A stretch of DNA of 64,000 bases from Thauera sp. 28 (GCF_000310145.2 NZ_AMXA01000002.1:1-64000); one strand, 5' to 3'. Positions 19,898 to 29,021 are shown, counted from the first letter of the stretch. Notes: a model not told the origin generated them from the letters alone. Numbers and translations are program-made.

Positions 19898-20107
19898 TCA
19901 GGCCGGCGCATCGAACCCGGCATCCTCCACCGCTGCACGCATGGCGTCGACCGAAACCTGCGCTGGATCGAAGCGCACGGTCGCACTGCCCTGTTCGAGG
20001 GACACCTGCACGTCCTCGACACCGGCAATGCCCTTGAGCACGCCGGTCACGTTCCTGACGCAGCCGCCGCAGCTCATGCCTTCGACCTTGATCGTCACTT
20101 CGCTCAT
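19898..20107 (-). CDS. copZ: Heavy-metal-associated (HMA) copper chaperone
   Basis: A 69-residue single HMA domain protein with the Cu(I)-binding motif GMSCGGC (Cys13, Cys16), and DAGFDA at the end. The start follows GAGGAGAA. Small proteins of this type carry copper in the cytoplasm to P-type ATPases. It lies beside the TauE/SafE-like gene and hemN, part of the low-oxygen oxidase neighbourhood, so a role in copper supply for cbb3 oxidase or in copper export is plausible. Confidence 0.85.
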   Translation of the reverse strand: MSEVTIKVEGMSCGGCVRNVTGVLKGIAGVEDVQVSLEQGSATVRFDPAQVSVDAMRAAVEDAGFDAPA

Positions 20108-20154
20108 GCAGCACTTCTCCTCATCATTGATTGACGGCCCGCCGCGCCAGGGCC

Positions 20155-20865
20155 TCAGGTAATGCACACCACGCCGCTCCACAGGTCGCCGCCGAGCGTG
20201 GGCGCGTGGTAGAGGCCGAACAGCCCGAAGCCAAGCACGAGCAGCCCCGAAGCGATGCGCACCTTGCGATTGCGGGTGAAGTCGCGGAAACGCTTGAACA
20301 GCATGCCGGCCAGCAGCAGGTTGGGGAGCGTCCCAAGACCGAAGGCGAGCATGAGCCCGGCGCCGCGCACACCCGAACCGGTGACGAGCGCAGTGGCCAG
20401 AATGGAGTATGTGAGTCCGCAGGGGATGAAGCCCCACAGCATGCCAAGCGGCAAGGCCTGCCTGGGCGACCGCGCTGGCAGGAAACGACGTGTCGCCGGC
20501 TGGATGCGCCGCCACAGCACGTGGCCGGCGCGCTCGAACGGCGCAAGCGGGCGGGTAAAACCGGTGAGGTAAAGGCCGAGTGCAACCAGCATCAGGTTGG
20601 CCAGCACATAGAGCGTCATCTGCACCGGCAGCATGCCGTCGTACAGCATGCCGACCGAACCGATAAAGCCCACAGCGGCGCCGAGCGCGGTATAGGTGCC
20701 GATCCGCCCCAGGTTATAGGCGAGGTGCAGCGGCCACTGCGGCTTCCCGCCGGGCACCTGAACCTGCATGGTGAGGGCGCCGACGATGCCGCCACACATC
20801 GACACGCAGTGAGTGCCGCCGAGCAGGCCGATCAGGAAGACGGCCAGGTAACCTGTTTCGGGCAT
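20155..20865 (-). CDS. TauE/SafE-like (DsbD-like) membrane protein linked to cbb3 assembly
   Basis: A 236-residue membrane protein with about six helices. The first helix contains GLLGGTHCVSMCGGIVGAL and a later one GMLWGFIPCGLTYSILATAL, conserved cysteine-bearing segments typical of the sulfite-exporter-like/DsbD-like proteins found beside ccoIS and hemN in proteobacteria. Metal or thiol transport connected with cbb3 oxidase biogenesis is suspected for the family but not proved by this sequence. The ATG at 20865 is preferred to one 11 codons upstream because the first helix begins there. Confidence 0.8.
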   Translation of the reverse strand: MPETGYLAVFLIGLLGGTHCVSMCGGIVGALTMQVQVPGGKPQWPLHLAYNLGRIGTYTALGAAVGFIGSVGMLYDGMLPVQMTLYVLANLMLVALGLYLTGFTRPLAPFERAGHVLWRRIQPATRRFLPARSPRQALPLGMLWGFIPCGLTYSILATALVTGSGVRGAGLMLAFGLGTLPNLLLAGMLFKRFRDFTRNRKVRIASGLLVLGFGLFGLYHAPTLGGDLWSGVVCIT

Positions 20866-20967
20866 GGGGGAAGAGCGATCCGGTGCGGCGCGAGGCAAAA
20901 GCGCATTTTACGCCTGCACGCCCGCAACCGCATGCGACAAATCGCTCCGCCCTCGCGATCGCGTGAC

Positions 20968-22359
20968 TCAGATCACCCTGGAGTAGCGCGCGCGCTCACG
21001 GTCTGCGCGCAGATAGCGGTCGAACACCATGGCGACACCGCGCACCAACAGGCGACCAGCAGGCTCGACGCTGATCCAGTCGCCCTCGATCTTCACCAGC
21101 CCGGCCTTCTGCATCTCCTGCAGGTCGGCAAGTTCCTCGGCGAAATAGGAGCGGAAGTCGATCAGGTGGGCGATCTCGATCGACTGCATGGACAGCTCGA
21201 AGTGGCACATCAGCGCCTGGATGATCGAACGCCGCAACAGGTCGTCGGCGGTAAGTTCGATGCCACGCAGGACCGGCAGCTCGTCACGGTCGAGCGCATC
21301 GTAGTACTCGTCGAGCGTCTTGACGTTCTGCGCGTACACCGGACCGATCTTGCCGATTGCCGATACGCCGAAGGCAAGCAGATCGCACTCGGCCTGGGTG
21401 GAGTAGCCCTGGAAGTTGCGGTGCAGACGGCCCTGGCGCTGAGCAACGGTGAGTTCGTCATCCGGCTTGGCGAAGTGGTCCATGCCGATATAGACGTAGC
21501 CGGCCTCGGTAAGGCGGCGGATACCGAGCTGCAGCAACTGCAGCTTGGTGTCTGCAGTGGGCATGTCGCCGCTGTTGATGCGGCGCTGCGGCTTGAACAG
21601 GCCCGGCAGGTGGGCATAGCTGTAGAGAGAGATGCGATCGGGCGAGATCTCCAGCACCTGCTCGAGGGTACGGTTGAAGCTGATCACGTTCTGCTTGGGC
21701 AGACCGTAGATCAGGTCCATGCTCACGGACTTGAAGCCCGTGGCACGTGCCGCGTCGATGACGAGCTTGGTCTCGTCATAGCTCTGGATGCGGTTTACCG
21801 CCGCCTGCACATCTTCGGCGAAGTCCTGCACGCCAACGCTCATGCGGTTGAACCCAAGCTCGGCGAGCAGTTTCACGGTGTCGAAGTCGACCTTGCGCGG
21901 GTCGACCTCGATCGAGTATTCGCCATTGGGAACGAGCGTGAAGTGTTCGCGCACCGCGGCCATGAGCTCGCGCATCTCGTCATGCGACAGGAAGGTCGGC
22001 GTTCCCCCACCGAGGTGGAGCTGCGTGACCTGGCGGCTGCCCTCCAGGCATTCCGCCTGCATCGCGATCTCCTTGGCCAGGTATTTCAGATACTTGGCCG
22101 AGCGCCCATGATCCTTGGTGATGATCTTGTTGCAGGCGCAGTAATAGCAGATCGTGTTACAGAAGGGGATGTGGAAGTATAATGAGAGCGGTTTGCTGAC
22201 GCCGCCGACCGCCCTTTTTGCGAGCCAGGCCTTGAGCGCATCGGCGTTGAAGGCCTCGACGAAGCGGTCCGCTGTCGGATAGGACGTGTAGCGCGGTCCG
22301 TTGATGTCGAATCGGCGGATGAGTTGCGGATCGAAGATGAGTTGGTTCTGGCTTGTCAT
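20968..22359 (-). CDS. hemN: Oxygen-independent coproporphyrinogen III oxidase
   Basis: A 463-residue radical-SAM enzyme converting coproporphyrinogen III to protoporphyrinogen IX without oxygen. The 4Fe-4S motif is in [19 protein letters not shown] (around residue 58-76), and GGGTPTFLS follows. The length and the C-terminal HemN domain fit genuine HemN instead of HemW. The ATG at 22359 is the one matching the family N-terminus. It is divergent from fnr and a palindromic Fnr box lies between them, as expected for anaerobic heme synthesis. Confidence 0.95.
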   Translation of the reverse strand: MTSQNQLIFDPQLIRRFDINGPRYTSYPTADRFVEAFNADALKAWLAKRAVGGVSKPLSLYFHIPFCNTICYYCACNKIITKDHGRSAKYLKYLAKEIAMQAECLEGSRQVTQLHLGGGTPTFLSHDEMRELMAAVREHFTLVPNGEYSIEVDPRKVDFDTVKLLAELGFNRMSVGVQDFAEDVQAAVNRIQSYDETKLVIDAARATGFKSVSMDLIYGLPKQNVISFNRTLEQVLEISPDRISLYSYAHLPGLFKPQRRINSGDMPTADTKLQLLQLGIRRLTEAGYVYIGMDHFAKPDDELTVAQRQGRLHRNFQGYSTQAECDLLAFGVSAIGKIGPVYAQNVKTLDEYYDALDRDELPVLRGIELTADDLLRRSIIQALMCHFELSMQSIEIAHLIDFRSYFAEELADLQEMQKAGLVKIEGDWISVEPAGRLLVRGVAMVFDRYLRADRERARYSRVI

Positions 22360-22413
22360 GATCTTGCTGCGGCAGTGTGTGCCAAACAATGGCAGATCGC
22401 CGCGTTTTTTTGG

Positions 22414-22427
22414 TTGACGTGGGTCAA
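22414..22427. promoter_or_regulatory. Fnr/Anr box TTGAC-GTGG-GTCAA
   Basis: A perfect dyad close to the TTGAT-N4-ATCAA consensus, in the hemN/fnr divergent gap. Its centre is about 61 bp from the hemN start and 82 bp from the fnr start. It most likely activates hemN and may mediate fnr autoregulation. Confidence 0.85.
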
Positions 22428-22502
22428 CGGGCGTGATGTGTTGCCCGATCGAACCACTCCTGAGCCAGGTCTGGCGTCTTTTGTCGGGGAAGCAGGATTA
22501 TC

Positions 22503-23249
22503 GTGCAGATGAGGGCGAGCGTGCCAATTACCGTGAACGGGCTCAAGTCTGCCTGTTCGCAGTGCAACCTGGTCGAGTTGTGCCTGCCCTTCGGGATGTC
22601 CGACAGCGAGTTGAACCGCCTGGACGAACTCGTTGGCGCGCGGCGCAAGGTCAAGCGCCAGCAAAGCCTGTATCGTGCGGGCGATCCGTTCGAGGCGATC
22701 TACGCCATCCGCGCCGGTTCGTTCAAGACCGACGTGCTGCTCGAAGACGGCCGCGATCAGGTGACCGGCTTCCAGATGACCGGAGAGATTCTCGGCCTCG
22801 ACGGCATCAGTGCAGAGTCGCATACCTGCAATGCGATCGCCCTCGAGGACAGCGAGGTCTGCGTGATCGCCTATGACAAGCTCGAGCAGATGTCACACGA
22901 AGTGGAAGGCCTGCAACTGCAGTTCCACAAGGTGATGAGCCGCGAGATCGTGCGCGACCACGGCGTGATGATGCTCCTCGGTTCGATGCGCGCCGAGGAA
23001 CGGCTGGCGGCGTTCCTTCTCAACATGTCGCAGCGCTTCAATGCGCGCGGCTTCTCGGCGCAGGAATTCCACCTGCGCATGACGCGCGAGGAGATCGGTT
23101 CCTACCTGGGGCTCAAGCTCGAGACGGTGTCTCGCGCTTTCTCCCGCTTCCAGGACGAAGGGCTGATCTCGGTACAACAGAAGCACGTGCAGTTGCTCGA
23201 TCCCACCGGGCTCAAGCGCCTGATCCAGCACCAGCACGGCGCGCGCTGA
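22503..23249 (+). CDS. fnr: Fnr/Anr oxygen-sensing transcriptional regulator
   Basis: A 248-residue Crp/Fnr protein with the three N-terminal cysteines C18, C21 and C27 (ACSQCNLVELC) plus Cys109, the four ligands of the oxygen-labile 4Fe-4S cluster. The recognition helix ETVSRAFSRFQ holds the E--SR pattern that reads TTGAT-type half sites. The GTG start at 22503 has AGGA at good spacing; an in-frame ATG lies two codons later. It is the obvious regulator for the Fnr boxes found at 22414, 27746, 33824 and 34188. Confidence 0.95.
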   Translation: MQMRASVPITVNGLKSACSQCNLVELCLPFGMSDSELNRLDELVGARRKVKRQQSLYRAGDPFEAIYAIRAGSFKTDVLLEDGRDQVTGFQMTGEILGLDGISAESHTCNAIALEDSEVCVIAYDKLEQMSHEVEGLQLQFHKVMSREIVRDHGVMMLLGSMRAEERLAAFLLNMSQRFNARGFSAQEFHLRMTREEIGSYLGLKLETVSRAFSRFQDEGLISVQQKHVQLLDPTGLKRLIQHQHGAR

Positions 23250-23282
23250 CGCTGGCCGCTCCGCCTCGACGGCCGCCATTGT

Positions 23283-23663
23283 TCAGGCAAGGAAGCCTGC
23301 GGGATTCTTGGTGAAGGCGACCGACACGATCCATACGTACACGAACAGGGCGGCCGCAAAGGCGCCCGCACGCACCGGCTTGGTCGGGCCGCGCTTGAGT
23401 GCAAGCGTGCCAAGCAGCACGTATGCAACCAGGCCACCGACCTTGGCGGTCACCCAGTCGGCGGCAAACGGGTACTGCGCGATCATGACCGCCAGCGTGA
23501 TCGCTGACAGCAGCAGCAGGCTGTCGATGATGTGCGGCAACACACGGGTGAGCCGGTGCGAGAGCATCGGATTGCCCGTCAGCATCCACATGCCGCGCAG
23601 CAGGAAACCCGCTGCGCTGAGCACGACACAGACGACGTGAAGGTGTTTGATCGCGTAGTACAT
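23283..23663 (-). CDS. SirB-family membrane protein
   Basis: A 126-residue protein with four predicted helices, beginning MYYAIKHLHVVCVVLSAAGFLLRGMWML and containing HIIDSLLLLSAITLAVMI, which matches the SirB family (small integral membrane proteins of unknown biochemical function). AAGGAGAAAGG precedes the ATG. It is divergent from the Crp/Fnr gene at 23761. The longer open frame upstream overlaps the neighbour's promoter and was not used. Confidence 0.82.
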   Translation of the reverse strand: MYYAIKHLHVVCVVLSAAGFLLRGMWMLTGNPMLSHRLTRVLPHIIDSLLLLSAITLAVMIAQYPFAADWVTAKVGGLVAYVLLGTLALKRGPTKPVRAGAFAAALFVYVWIVSVAFTKNPAGFLA

Positions 23664-23760
23664 CCTTTCTCCTTGCAAGGGCTGGCAAGCTGCCGGTCTC
23701 GGGCAACGGGTATTGTCGCCCGTCTCGGGTAAGATTACGAATCGTTCCGGAGTCAAAGCA

Positions 23761-24444
23761 ATGTCCCAGCACCCCCATGTCGACATCCCTGCCCTGCTGC
23801 ATCGCATCCCGCTGTTCAGTGAGTTGTCGGAGTCGGATATCCAGCGTGTGTCGCGCTACACCCGCGATCGGCATGTCGGCAGGGGCGAAGTGCTGTTCCA
23901 GCGCGGCGACCAGCCCCACGGCTTCTATTTCGTCGTATCGGGCCAGATCAAGCTGGCCTTCTCGTCGCCACAGGGCACCGAGAAGGTGGTCGAGATCGTG
24001 GGTGCGATGCAGAGCTTCGGCGAGGCGGTGATGTTCATGAACCACCCCTACCCGGTCTTTGCGGAGGCCTTGTGCGACACGGTGCTGATCCATGTCGGCC
24101 AGGCGGTCGTGACCGAACTCATCGACCAGGATTCGACCTTCGCTCACAAACTGCTGGCCGGCATGGCGATTCGTCTGCACAGCCTGATCCAGGACGTCGA
24201 AACCTACTCGCTGCGCTCGAGCATGCAGCGCGTCATCGGCTACCTGCTGCAGGTGGCGGACAGCGACACGCCATGCGAGATTGCGCTTCCCACCAGCAAG
24301 CAGGTGATCGCCTCGCGCCTCAACCTGACCCCCGAGACGCTGTCGCGAATCTTCCATGACCTCAGCGAAGCAGGCCTGATCAGCGTGCAGGGCAAGCGCA
24401 TCACCCTGCACGACCCTGCACGCCTGGCACGGCACAACGCCTGA
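23761..24444 (+). CDS. Crp/Fnr-family regulator without Fe-S cysteines (Dnr-like)
   Basis: A 227-residue regulator with a cyclic-nucleotide-binding-like beta barrel (about residues 20-120), dimer helix and C-terminal HTH_Crp (LPTSKQVIASRLNLTPETLSRIFHDLSEAGLI). The recognition helix ETLSR matches Fnr/Dnr-type DNA specificity, but the N-terminal cysteine cluster is absent, so it does not sense oxygen by a 4Fe-4S centre. Dnr-like heme/NO sensing is a reasonable guess for a denitrifying relative. GGAG lies 8 bp before the ATG at 23761. Confidence 0.82.
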   Translation: MSQHPHVDIPALLHRIPLFSELSESDIQRVSRYTRDRHVGRGEVLFQRGDQPHGFYFVVSGQIKLAFSSPQGTEKVVEIVGAMQSFGEAVMFMNHPYPVFAEALCDTVLIHVGQAVVTELIDQDSTFAHKLLAGMAIRLHSLIQDVETYSLRSSMQRVIGYLLQVADSDTPCEIALPTSKQVIASRLNLTPETLSRIFHDLSEAGLISVQGKRITLHDPARLARHNA

Positions 24445-24467
24445 GGCCGTTGCAGCACGGTAGCCGT

Positions 24468-26225
24468 TCAGGGCTCGAGCACGTACTGCCCTGGCGCATC
24501 GGCAAGCGCGGGAAAAGCCTCGGTCGACACCGGGCGCGCCGCCACGAGCGCGCCGCAGCGTGGCTTGAGCCAGCGCATCCAATCTTCCCACCAGCTCCCC
24601 TCGCAACGCTTGGCGCGCTGACGCCAGGTTTCCGGCGTATCGTCGCGTGTGCTGGCTTCGACCCAGTAGTGGCGCTTGGGCGGATCGACGACGGGATTGA
24701 CGATGCCCAGGATATGCCCGGAACTCGACAATACCTGCCGCACCGGTCCGCCAACGTGATGCACCACTTTGAAGGTTTGCAGCCACGGCGCGATGTGATC
24801 GTCCTCGGCCGCAACCGCATAGAGCGGCTGCGAAACGGCCGCGAGGTCGAGCGCCTCACCGGCGACCTGCAAGGCCCCTGGCTGGATCAACTTGTTGTGC
24901 AGGTAGAGTTCGCGCAAATACCAGGCATGCATGCGGTACGGCATGCGGGTGGTATCCATGTTCCAGAACAGCACGTCGAATGGCGGCGGTGACTCTCCGT
25001 ACAGCCAGCCATGCACGACGTAATGCCAGATCAGGCTGTTGGAGCGCAGCAGCCTGAACGAGGCGGCCATCTCCTTGCCGTCCAGGTAGCCCTTGCGAGC
25101 CATCTGCTCGGTCAGGTAGCGGATGCTGCTCTCATCGATGAAGACCTCGATGTCGCCTGGTTTGTGGAAGTCGACCAGCGTCGTAAACAAGGTCCAGTCG
25201 GCGACCGGCATCTCGGCCTCACCATAGCGCCGGTTCGCCCACGCCATGTACATCGCCAGTGCGGTGCCGCCAATGCAATAGCCGGCGGCATGCACTTTTG
25301 CGGCGCCCGTGAAGGCGCGCGCCTGACGGACGATCTCGTCGATGCCCTCGATCAGGTAGTCATCGAAGCCCACCTCGCTCATGCTGGCATCAGGGTTCTT
25401 CCAGCTGGTGATGAACACGTCGAGCCCCTGATCGAGCAGGAAGCGGATCATGCTCTTTCGCGGCACCAGATCGAGCACGTAGAACTTGTTGATCCAGGGC
25501 GTGATGATCACCACGGGCTCGGCACGCACGCGCTTCTGGGTCGGGGCATAGTGGATCACCTCGAGCAACCTGTTGCGGTAGATCACGGCACCAGGCGTGG
25601 TGGCGAGATTCTCGCCCACACGGAAGTCATCCGGGCTCGTCATGCGAACGTTGCCGGCCTGCAGGTCGGCGAGCCAGTTCTCGAAGCCACGCCTCAGGCT
25701 GTCGCCATTGGTCTCGATCGCGCGCCTGAGCGCAACAGGGTTGGTCCAGAAGAAGTTGGTCGGCGCAACCGCATTGAGCCATTTCCGCCACCAGAAGGCT
25801 GCGCGCCTGCGCTCCTTGTTCGACAGCCCCGGCGTCTCGTAGAGCATGTCCTGCGTATGGCGGGTGAAGGCGAGGTACCACTCCTTGATCAGGTCCCAGG
25901 TCGGGCGCTCGGTCCAGGCAGGATCTGAGAAGCGCGCATCATCGGCATTCGGGCTGATCGGATCCTCGCTCGGAATGCCGCGCATGCGATCCCACGTGTG
26001 CATCTGCAGCCGGAAAAGGTCGCGCGAGAGACTCAGCAGGTGCTCGCTCAGCTCCTGTGGATGCGCCATCCAGGCAAGCTGCGCGTGGACTATGGGCGCG
26101 GTCATGCCGAGCGGATCGACCGACCCCTCCACCTTGTCGTGCAGTCGACGCAGCAATTCATTGGCACGCCCGCGCGTCGCCCTCGGGTGCGACGATGGAC
26201 GACTCCTGCGGTCCGGTGTAGTCAT
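24468..26225 (-). CDS. phaC: Class I poly(3-hydroxyalkanoate) synthase
   Basis: A 585-residue PHA synthase that polymerises 3-hydroxyacyl-CoA at the granule surface. The lipase-like box GYCIGG places the catalytic Cys at residue 317; the Asp is in AAEDDHIAPW and the His in SSGHILGIVNP toward the C-terminus. The N-terminal PhaC_N region has FFWTNPVALRRAIETNGDSL. Length and the single-subunit form indicate class I. GAGGAGAG precedes the start. No phaA, phaB or phasin gene is adjacent; the SDR at 37147 is not a PhaB by its motifs. It is 24 bp downstream of the beta-CASP gene on the same strand. Confidence 0.94.
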   Translation of the reverse strand: MTTPDRRSRPSSHPRATRGRANELLRRLHDKVEGSVDPLGMTAPIVHAQLAWMAHPQELSEHLLSLSRDLFRLQMHTWDRMRGIPSEDPISPNADDARFSDPAWTERPTWDLIKEWYLAFTRHTQDMLYETPGLSNKERRRAAFWWRKWLNAVAPTNFFWTNPVALRRAIETNGDSLRRGFENWLADLQAGNVRMTSPDDFRVGENLATTPGAVIYRNRLLEVIHYAPTQKRVRAEPVVIITPWINKFYVLDLVPRKSMIRFLLDQGLDVFITSWKNPDASMSEVGFDDYLIEGIDEIVRQARAFTGAAKVHAAGYCIGGTALAMYMAWANRRYGEAEMPVADWTLFTTLVDFHKPGDIEVFIDESSIRYLTEQMARKGYLDGKEMAASFRLLRSNSLIWHYVVHGWLYGESPPPFDVLFWNMDTTRMPYRMHAWYLRELYLHNKLIQPGALQVAGEALDLAAVSQPLYAVAAEDDHIAPWLQTFKVVHHVGGPVRQVLSSSGHILGIVNPVVDPPKRHYWVEASTRDDTPETWRQRAKRCEGSWWEDWMRWLKPRCGALVAARPVSTEAFPALADAPGQYVLEP

Positions 26226-26249
26226 GTGCTTCGCTCTCCTCGCAACGAT

Positions 26250-27653
26250 TCATCGGAGCTGGTACGGATGTCGGGCGACAGCCACCTCGACACCGCTCCA
26301 GCCTAGCTCACCCTCCACTGCCGAAGCCAGGCCGGCAGCGGCAAGCACCTCGCCATGGACGACGAAAGTCCTCGTTGGCGGCGGCGTGAAGCCGCGCAGC
26401 CAGTCGAGCAAGGCCGGGCGGTCGGCATGCGCGGACAGGCCACCGATGGTGTGCACGCGCGCGCGAACGGGTACTCGCTCCCCGAACAGCGTGACTTGCC
26501 TGGCACCATCGACCAACCGGCGACCGAGCGTGCCGGCAGCCTGGAAACCGACGATCACGATCGCACATTCCGTACGCGCCAGGTTATGACGTAGATGGTG
26601 CTTGATTCGCCCGGCGTCGCACATGCCGCTCGCCGAGATGATCACGCGCCCGCCACGCACGGCGTTCAACGCGATCGATTCCTCGACATCCTGGACGAAG
26701 CGCAAGCGAAAACGTTCGCCATTGGCCTGCACCCAGTCGTACAGCTCCCGCGTCTCGTCATCCCAGAGCTCGCGGTGGCGAACGGTGAGCTCGGTCGCCG
26801 CTGTGGCCATCGGCGAATCAACCGCAACGTCGAGCCGGCTCACCCGCCCGGAACGGACAAGATCGGCGAGCACGAACAGCATCTCCTGGGTTCGCCCCAC
26901 TGCGAAGGCCGGAATGATCACGTTGCCCGTATCATGTGCGAGCGTGGTGTTGAGCACATCGGCAAGCTCCTCGTAGGTGTCACCCACCGAGCGATGAGCG
27001 CGATCACCGTAGGTCGACTCCACGCAAACGATGTCGGCGCGCGTAACCCGCACGGGATCCTGCAGGACAGGCCGCAAGGGCTGTCCCAGATCGCCCGAGA
27101 CGACCATGCGGCGCCCGCTCCCGACGAACTCGATCTCGATGATCGCCGAGCCCAGGATATGACCGGCATTGCGAAACCGGCAGCGTACACTAGGCGCGGG
27201 CGCAAACCAGACATCATATGCGATCGCACGCAGGCGCCCCAGGCTCGCCCGCGCCTGCTCGACCGTATACAACGGCGCAAGCTCCCTGTACCGCTGCGCC
27301 TTCCTCGAGCGCGCATTGCGCAAGGCCCACTCGGACTCCTTCTCCTGTATGAAGGCCGAGTCCATCAGCATGACGCCCAGGAGGTCGACAGTGGCAGCGG
27401 TAGCGTAGATCGGCCCCCGGTAACCCAAGGCAACGAGCCGTGGGACGAGGCCGCTATGATCTAGATGCGCATGGGTAAGGAGCGCAAACTGGATCTCGCG
27501 CAGATCGAATTCGAGCGCCTCCCGGTTCTTGCGATCGGCCTGCCTGCCACCCTGAAACAAGCCACAATCGACGATGAATGCACCGTCAGGATGATCCACC
27601 TTGAGGCAGGACCCCGTCACCTCTCCAGCGGCGCCGTAGAAAGTCAGTTGCAT
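26250..27653 (-). CDS. Metallo-beta-lactamase / beta-CASP RNA-processing-type hydrolase
   Basis: A 467-residue protein with the metallo-beta-lactamase motif THAHLDHSG (His61, His63, Asp65, His66) and the beta-CASP/RMMBL features SASGMCDAGRIKHHL and a C-terminal THIGGLSAHAD-like segment. Such proteins are CPSF73-like exo/endoribonucleases in bacteria and archaea. The ATG at 27653 is preferred over a TTG three codons upstream. It lies directly upstream of phaC in a probable operon and divergent from the usp gene; the physiological link with PHA is unknown. Confidence 0.85.
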   Translation of the reverse strand: MQLTFYGAAGEVTGSCLKVDHPDGAFIVDCGLFQGGRQADRKNREALEFDLREIQFALLTHAHLDHSGLVPRLVALGYRGPIYATAATVDLLGVMLMDSAFIQEKESEWALRNARSRKAQRYRELAPLYTVEQARASLGRLRAIAYDVWFAPAPSVRCRFRNAGHILGSAIIEIEFVGSGRRMVVSGDLGQPLRPVLQDPVRVTRADIVCVESTYGDRAHRSVGDTYEELADVLNTTLAHDTGNVIIPAFAVGRTQEMLFVLADLVRSGRVSRLDVAVDSPMATAATELTVRHRELWDDETRELYDWVQANGERFRLRFVQDVEESIALNAVRGGRVIISASGMCDAGRIKHHLRHNLARTECAIVIVGFQAAGTLGRRLVDGARQVTLFGERVPVRARVHTIGGLSAHADRPALLDWLRGFTPPPTRTFVVHGEVLAAAGLASAVEGELGWSGVEVAVARHPYQLR

Positions 27654-27745
27654 CGTCAACAAGCCTCCCTATGCGTACTGCTTGCAACGCCCCGCATGCA
27701 CCTTACACGCACGCCACAAGAATCACGGAGCAATCCGCAGGCTGT

Positions 27746-27759
27746 TTGATCGCGATCAA
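27746..27759 (+). promoter_or_regulatory. Class II Fnr-dependent promoter of the usp gene
   Basis: TTGAT-CGCG-ATCAA matches the Fnr consensus exactly. A -10 element TATAAT at 27784-27789 places the likely start site near 27795, so the box is centred around -42, the class II position. The usp ATG is at 27822 with GGGAG upstream. Confidence 0.9.
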
Positions 27760-27821
27760 GCGCCCTCAGCACGTGGCGCTGGCTATAATCGGATCGTGAC
27801 ACACAACAGGGAGTCTCCGTC

Positions 27822-28265
27822 ATGTTCAAGCACATCCTGGTCCCGACCGATGGGTCGGCCTTGTCCGAAAGCACGGTGGCCCGCGCCGTCTCCTTCGCCA
27901 AGGACGCCGGAGCGCGCATCACCTTCTTCTACGCCCAGCCCGACTTTCCCATGCCCATTTATGGCGAAGGCGCACTGATCGACCCCACAACGCCGGAACA
28001 GTTCGCAAAATCGGCCGCGTCCGAGGCAAGCGCCATCCTGGCCAAGGCCAAGGCCAGCGCAGATGAGGCTGGCGTGGCGTCGGACACGGACACTGCCGTC
28101 AACGAAGTCCCCTACGAGGCAATCATCGATGCAGCCGATCGCCATGGCTGCGACTTGATCTTCATGGCCTCCCATGGCCGGCGTGGCATCGCAGGTCTGC
28201 TTCTGGGCAGCGAAACACAGAAGGTGCTCACCCACAGCAAGACGCCCGTCCTGGTCTATCGCTGA
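27822..28265 (+). CDS. Universal stress protein
   Basis: A 147-residue UspA-fold protein. MFKHILVPTDGSALSESTVARAVSFA is the typical start and MASHGRRGIAGLLLGSETQKVLTHSKTPVLVYR carries the G-2X-G-9X-G(S/T) ATP-binding motif, so an ATP-binding subtype is likely. The strong Fnr box and TATAAT before it indicate induction at low oxygen, as seen for usp genes in Pseudomonas under anaerobic survival. A terminator follows. Confidence 0.92.
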   Translation: MFKHILVPTDGSALSESTVARAVSFAKDAGARITFFYAQPDFPMPIYGEGALIDPTTPEQFAKSAASEASAILAKAKASADEAGVASDTDTAVNEVPYEAIIDAADRHGCDLIFMASHGRRGIAGLLLGSETQKVLTHSKTPVLVYR

Positions 28266-28290
28266 AAGGGACAGGAACCCGCGCTTATGC

Positions 28291-28317
28291 AAAACGGCCC
28301 TCACGGGCCGTTTTTTT
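28291..28317 (+). terminator. Rho-independent terminator after the usp gene
   Basis: ACGGCCC-TCAC-GGGCCGT stem-loop followed by seven T residues, 26 bp after the usp stop codon. The four-A stretch on the left may give weak function for the converging cco genes. Confidence 0.9.
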
Positions 28318-28334
28318 GTTTACCGGTGTGCTGA

Positions 28335-28481
28335 TCAGCGCCCGGCGCTCGCCCTGCGTTCGTCTTCGGCCATGTGCCGACGCGCGAAGCGATACAGATA
28401 GATCGCCATCACGACCACGAACAGGATGGTGAACAGACTCAGCAAGCCGATATCACTGGTGAACAACAACTCCCAGGCCAT
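28335..28481 (-). CDS. DUF3149 single-span membrane protein
   Basis: A 48-residue reading frame, MAWELLFTSDIGLLSLFTI followed by a hydrophobic helix and YLYRFARRHMAEDERRASAGR. The start MAW--LF-SDIGLLSL pattern matches the small DUF3149 family, which is commonly found after ccoGH/fixGH genes. AGGAGG lies just before the ATG. It is 23 bp downstream of the fixH stop codon, so probably the last gene of the cco operon. Function unknown; a role in cbb3 assembly is guessed from position. Confidence 0.78.
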   Translation of the reverse strand: MAWELLFTSDIGLLSLFTILFVVVMAIYLYRFARRHMAEDERRASAGR

Positions 28482-28504
28482 GACATACCTCCTTAGCAGA
28501 AAAA

Positions 28505-29020
28505 TCAGGCATTCGGATCAATGGTGATCTCCATCTCTGCAGGGAGGAACGCGGCCCCGTTCATGCGCCAGCTGCGGGACTCATCTTCTATCAGGAACAA
28601 CCAGCGCCCGGTACCAAGGGGCGCAATTGCACTTTCATACAACCCTTCGCCCTTGCGGGTGAGAACCAACTCCTGGTCCAGACCACCCCGTGTGGGGTGC
28701 GAGATCGTGAGCCGGATCCGCTCTGGCACATCGACCGCGTTGGTCGCGCCCAGCTCGATCCTGATCTCCTGACTACGAATCCGGAGGTCGGCCTTCAGAC
28801 CAAGGTCGCGGGCGTGCTCGGCCCTGCCCATGGTCTGAACGATCGCCCGGCCTTCCTTGTAGTAGTCGTCAACAACCATGCCATCGAAAGTCTTCACGGC
28901 AATGACGAAGGTTGCGATGCCGGCAATCACTGCAATTGCCGGAAACGTGATCAGAAACCAGGGCCAGCCCTGCCGATACCACGGCGGAGGGGGGGACTTG
29001 TCGGACGCAGCAGTACTCAT
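28505..29020 (-). CDS. fixH: FixH family protein (CcoH-like)
   Basis: A 171-residue protein with one N-terminal membrane helix (WPWFLITFPAIAVIAGIATFVIAV) and a periplasmic beta domain with DDYYKEGRAI shortly after the helix, characteristic of FixH/CcoH, which associates with cbb3 oxidase during assembly. It begins 1 bp after the ccoG stop codon, so translation is coupled. Confidence 0.9.
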   Translation of the reverse strand: MSTAASDKSPPPPWYRQGWPWFLITFPAIAVIAGIATFVIAVKTFDGMVVDDYYKEGRAIVQTMGRAEHARDLGLKADLRIRSQEIRIELGATNAVDVPERIRLTISHPTRGGLDQELVLTRKGEGLYESAIAPLGTGRWLFLIEDESRSWRMNGAAFLPAEMEITIDPNA

Positions 29021-29021
29021 G

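Noticed and set aside
20131..22182. Plus-strand open frame of 683 codons
   Set aside because: Opposite the TauE/SafE-like gene and hemN, which have clear family motifs.
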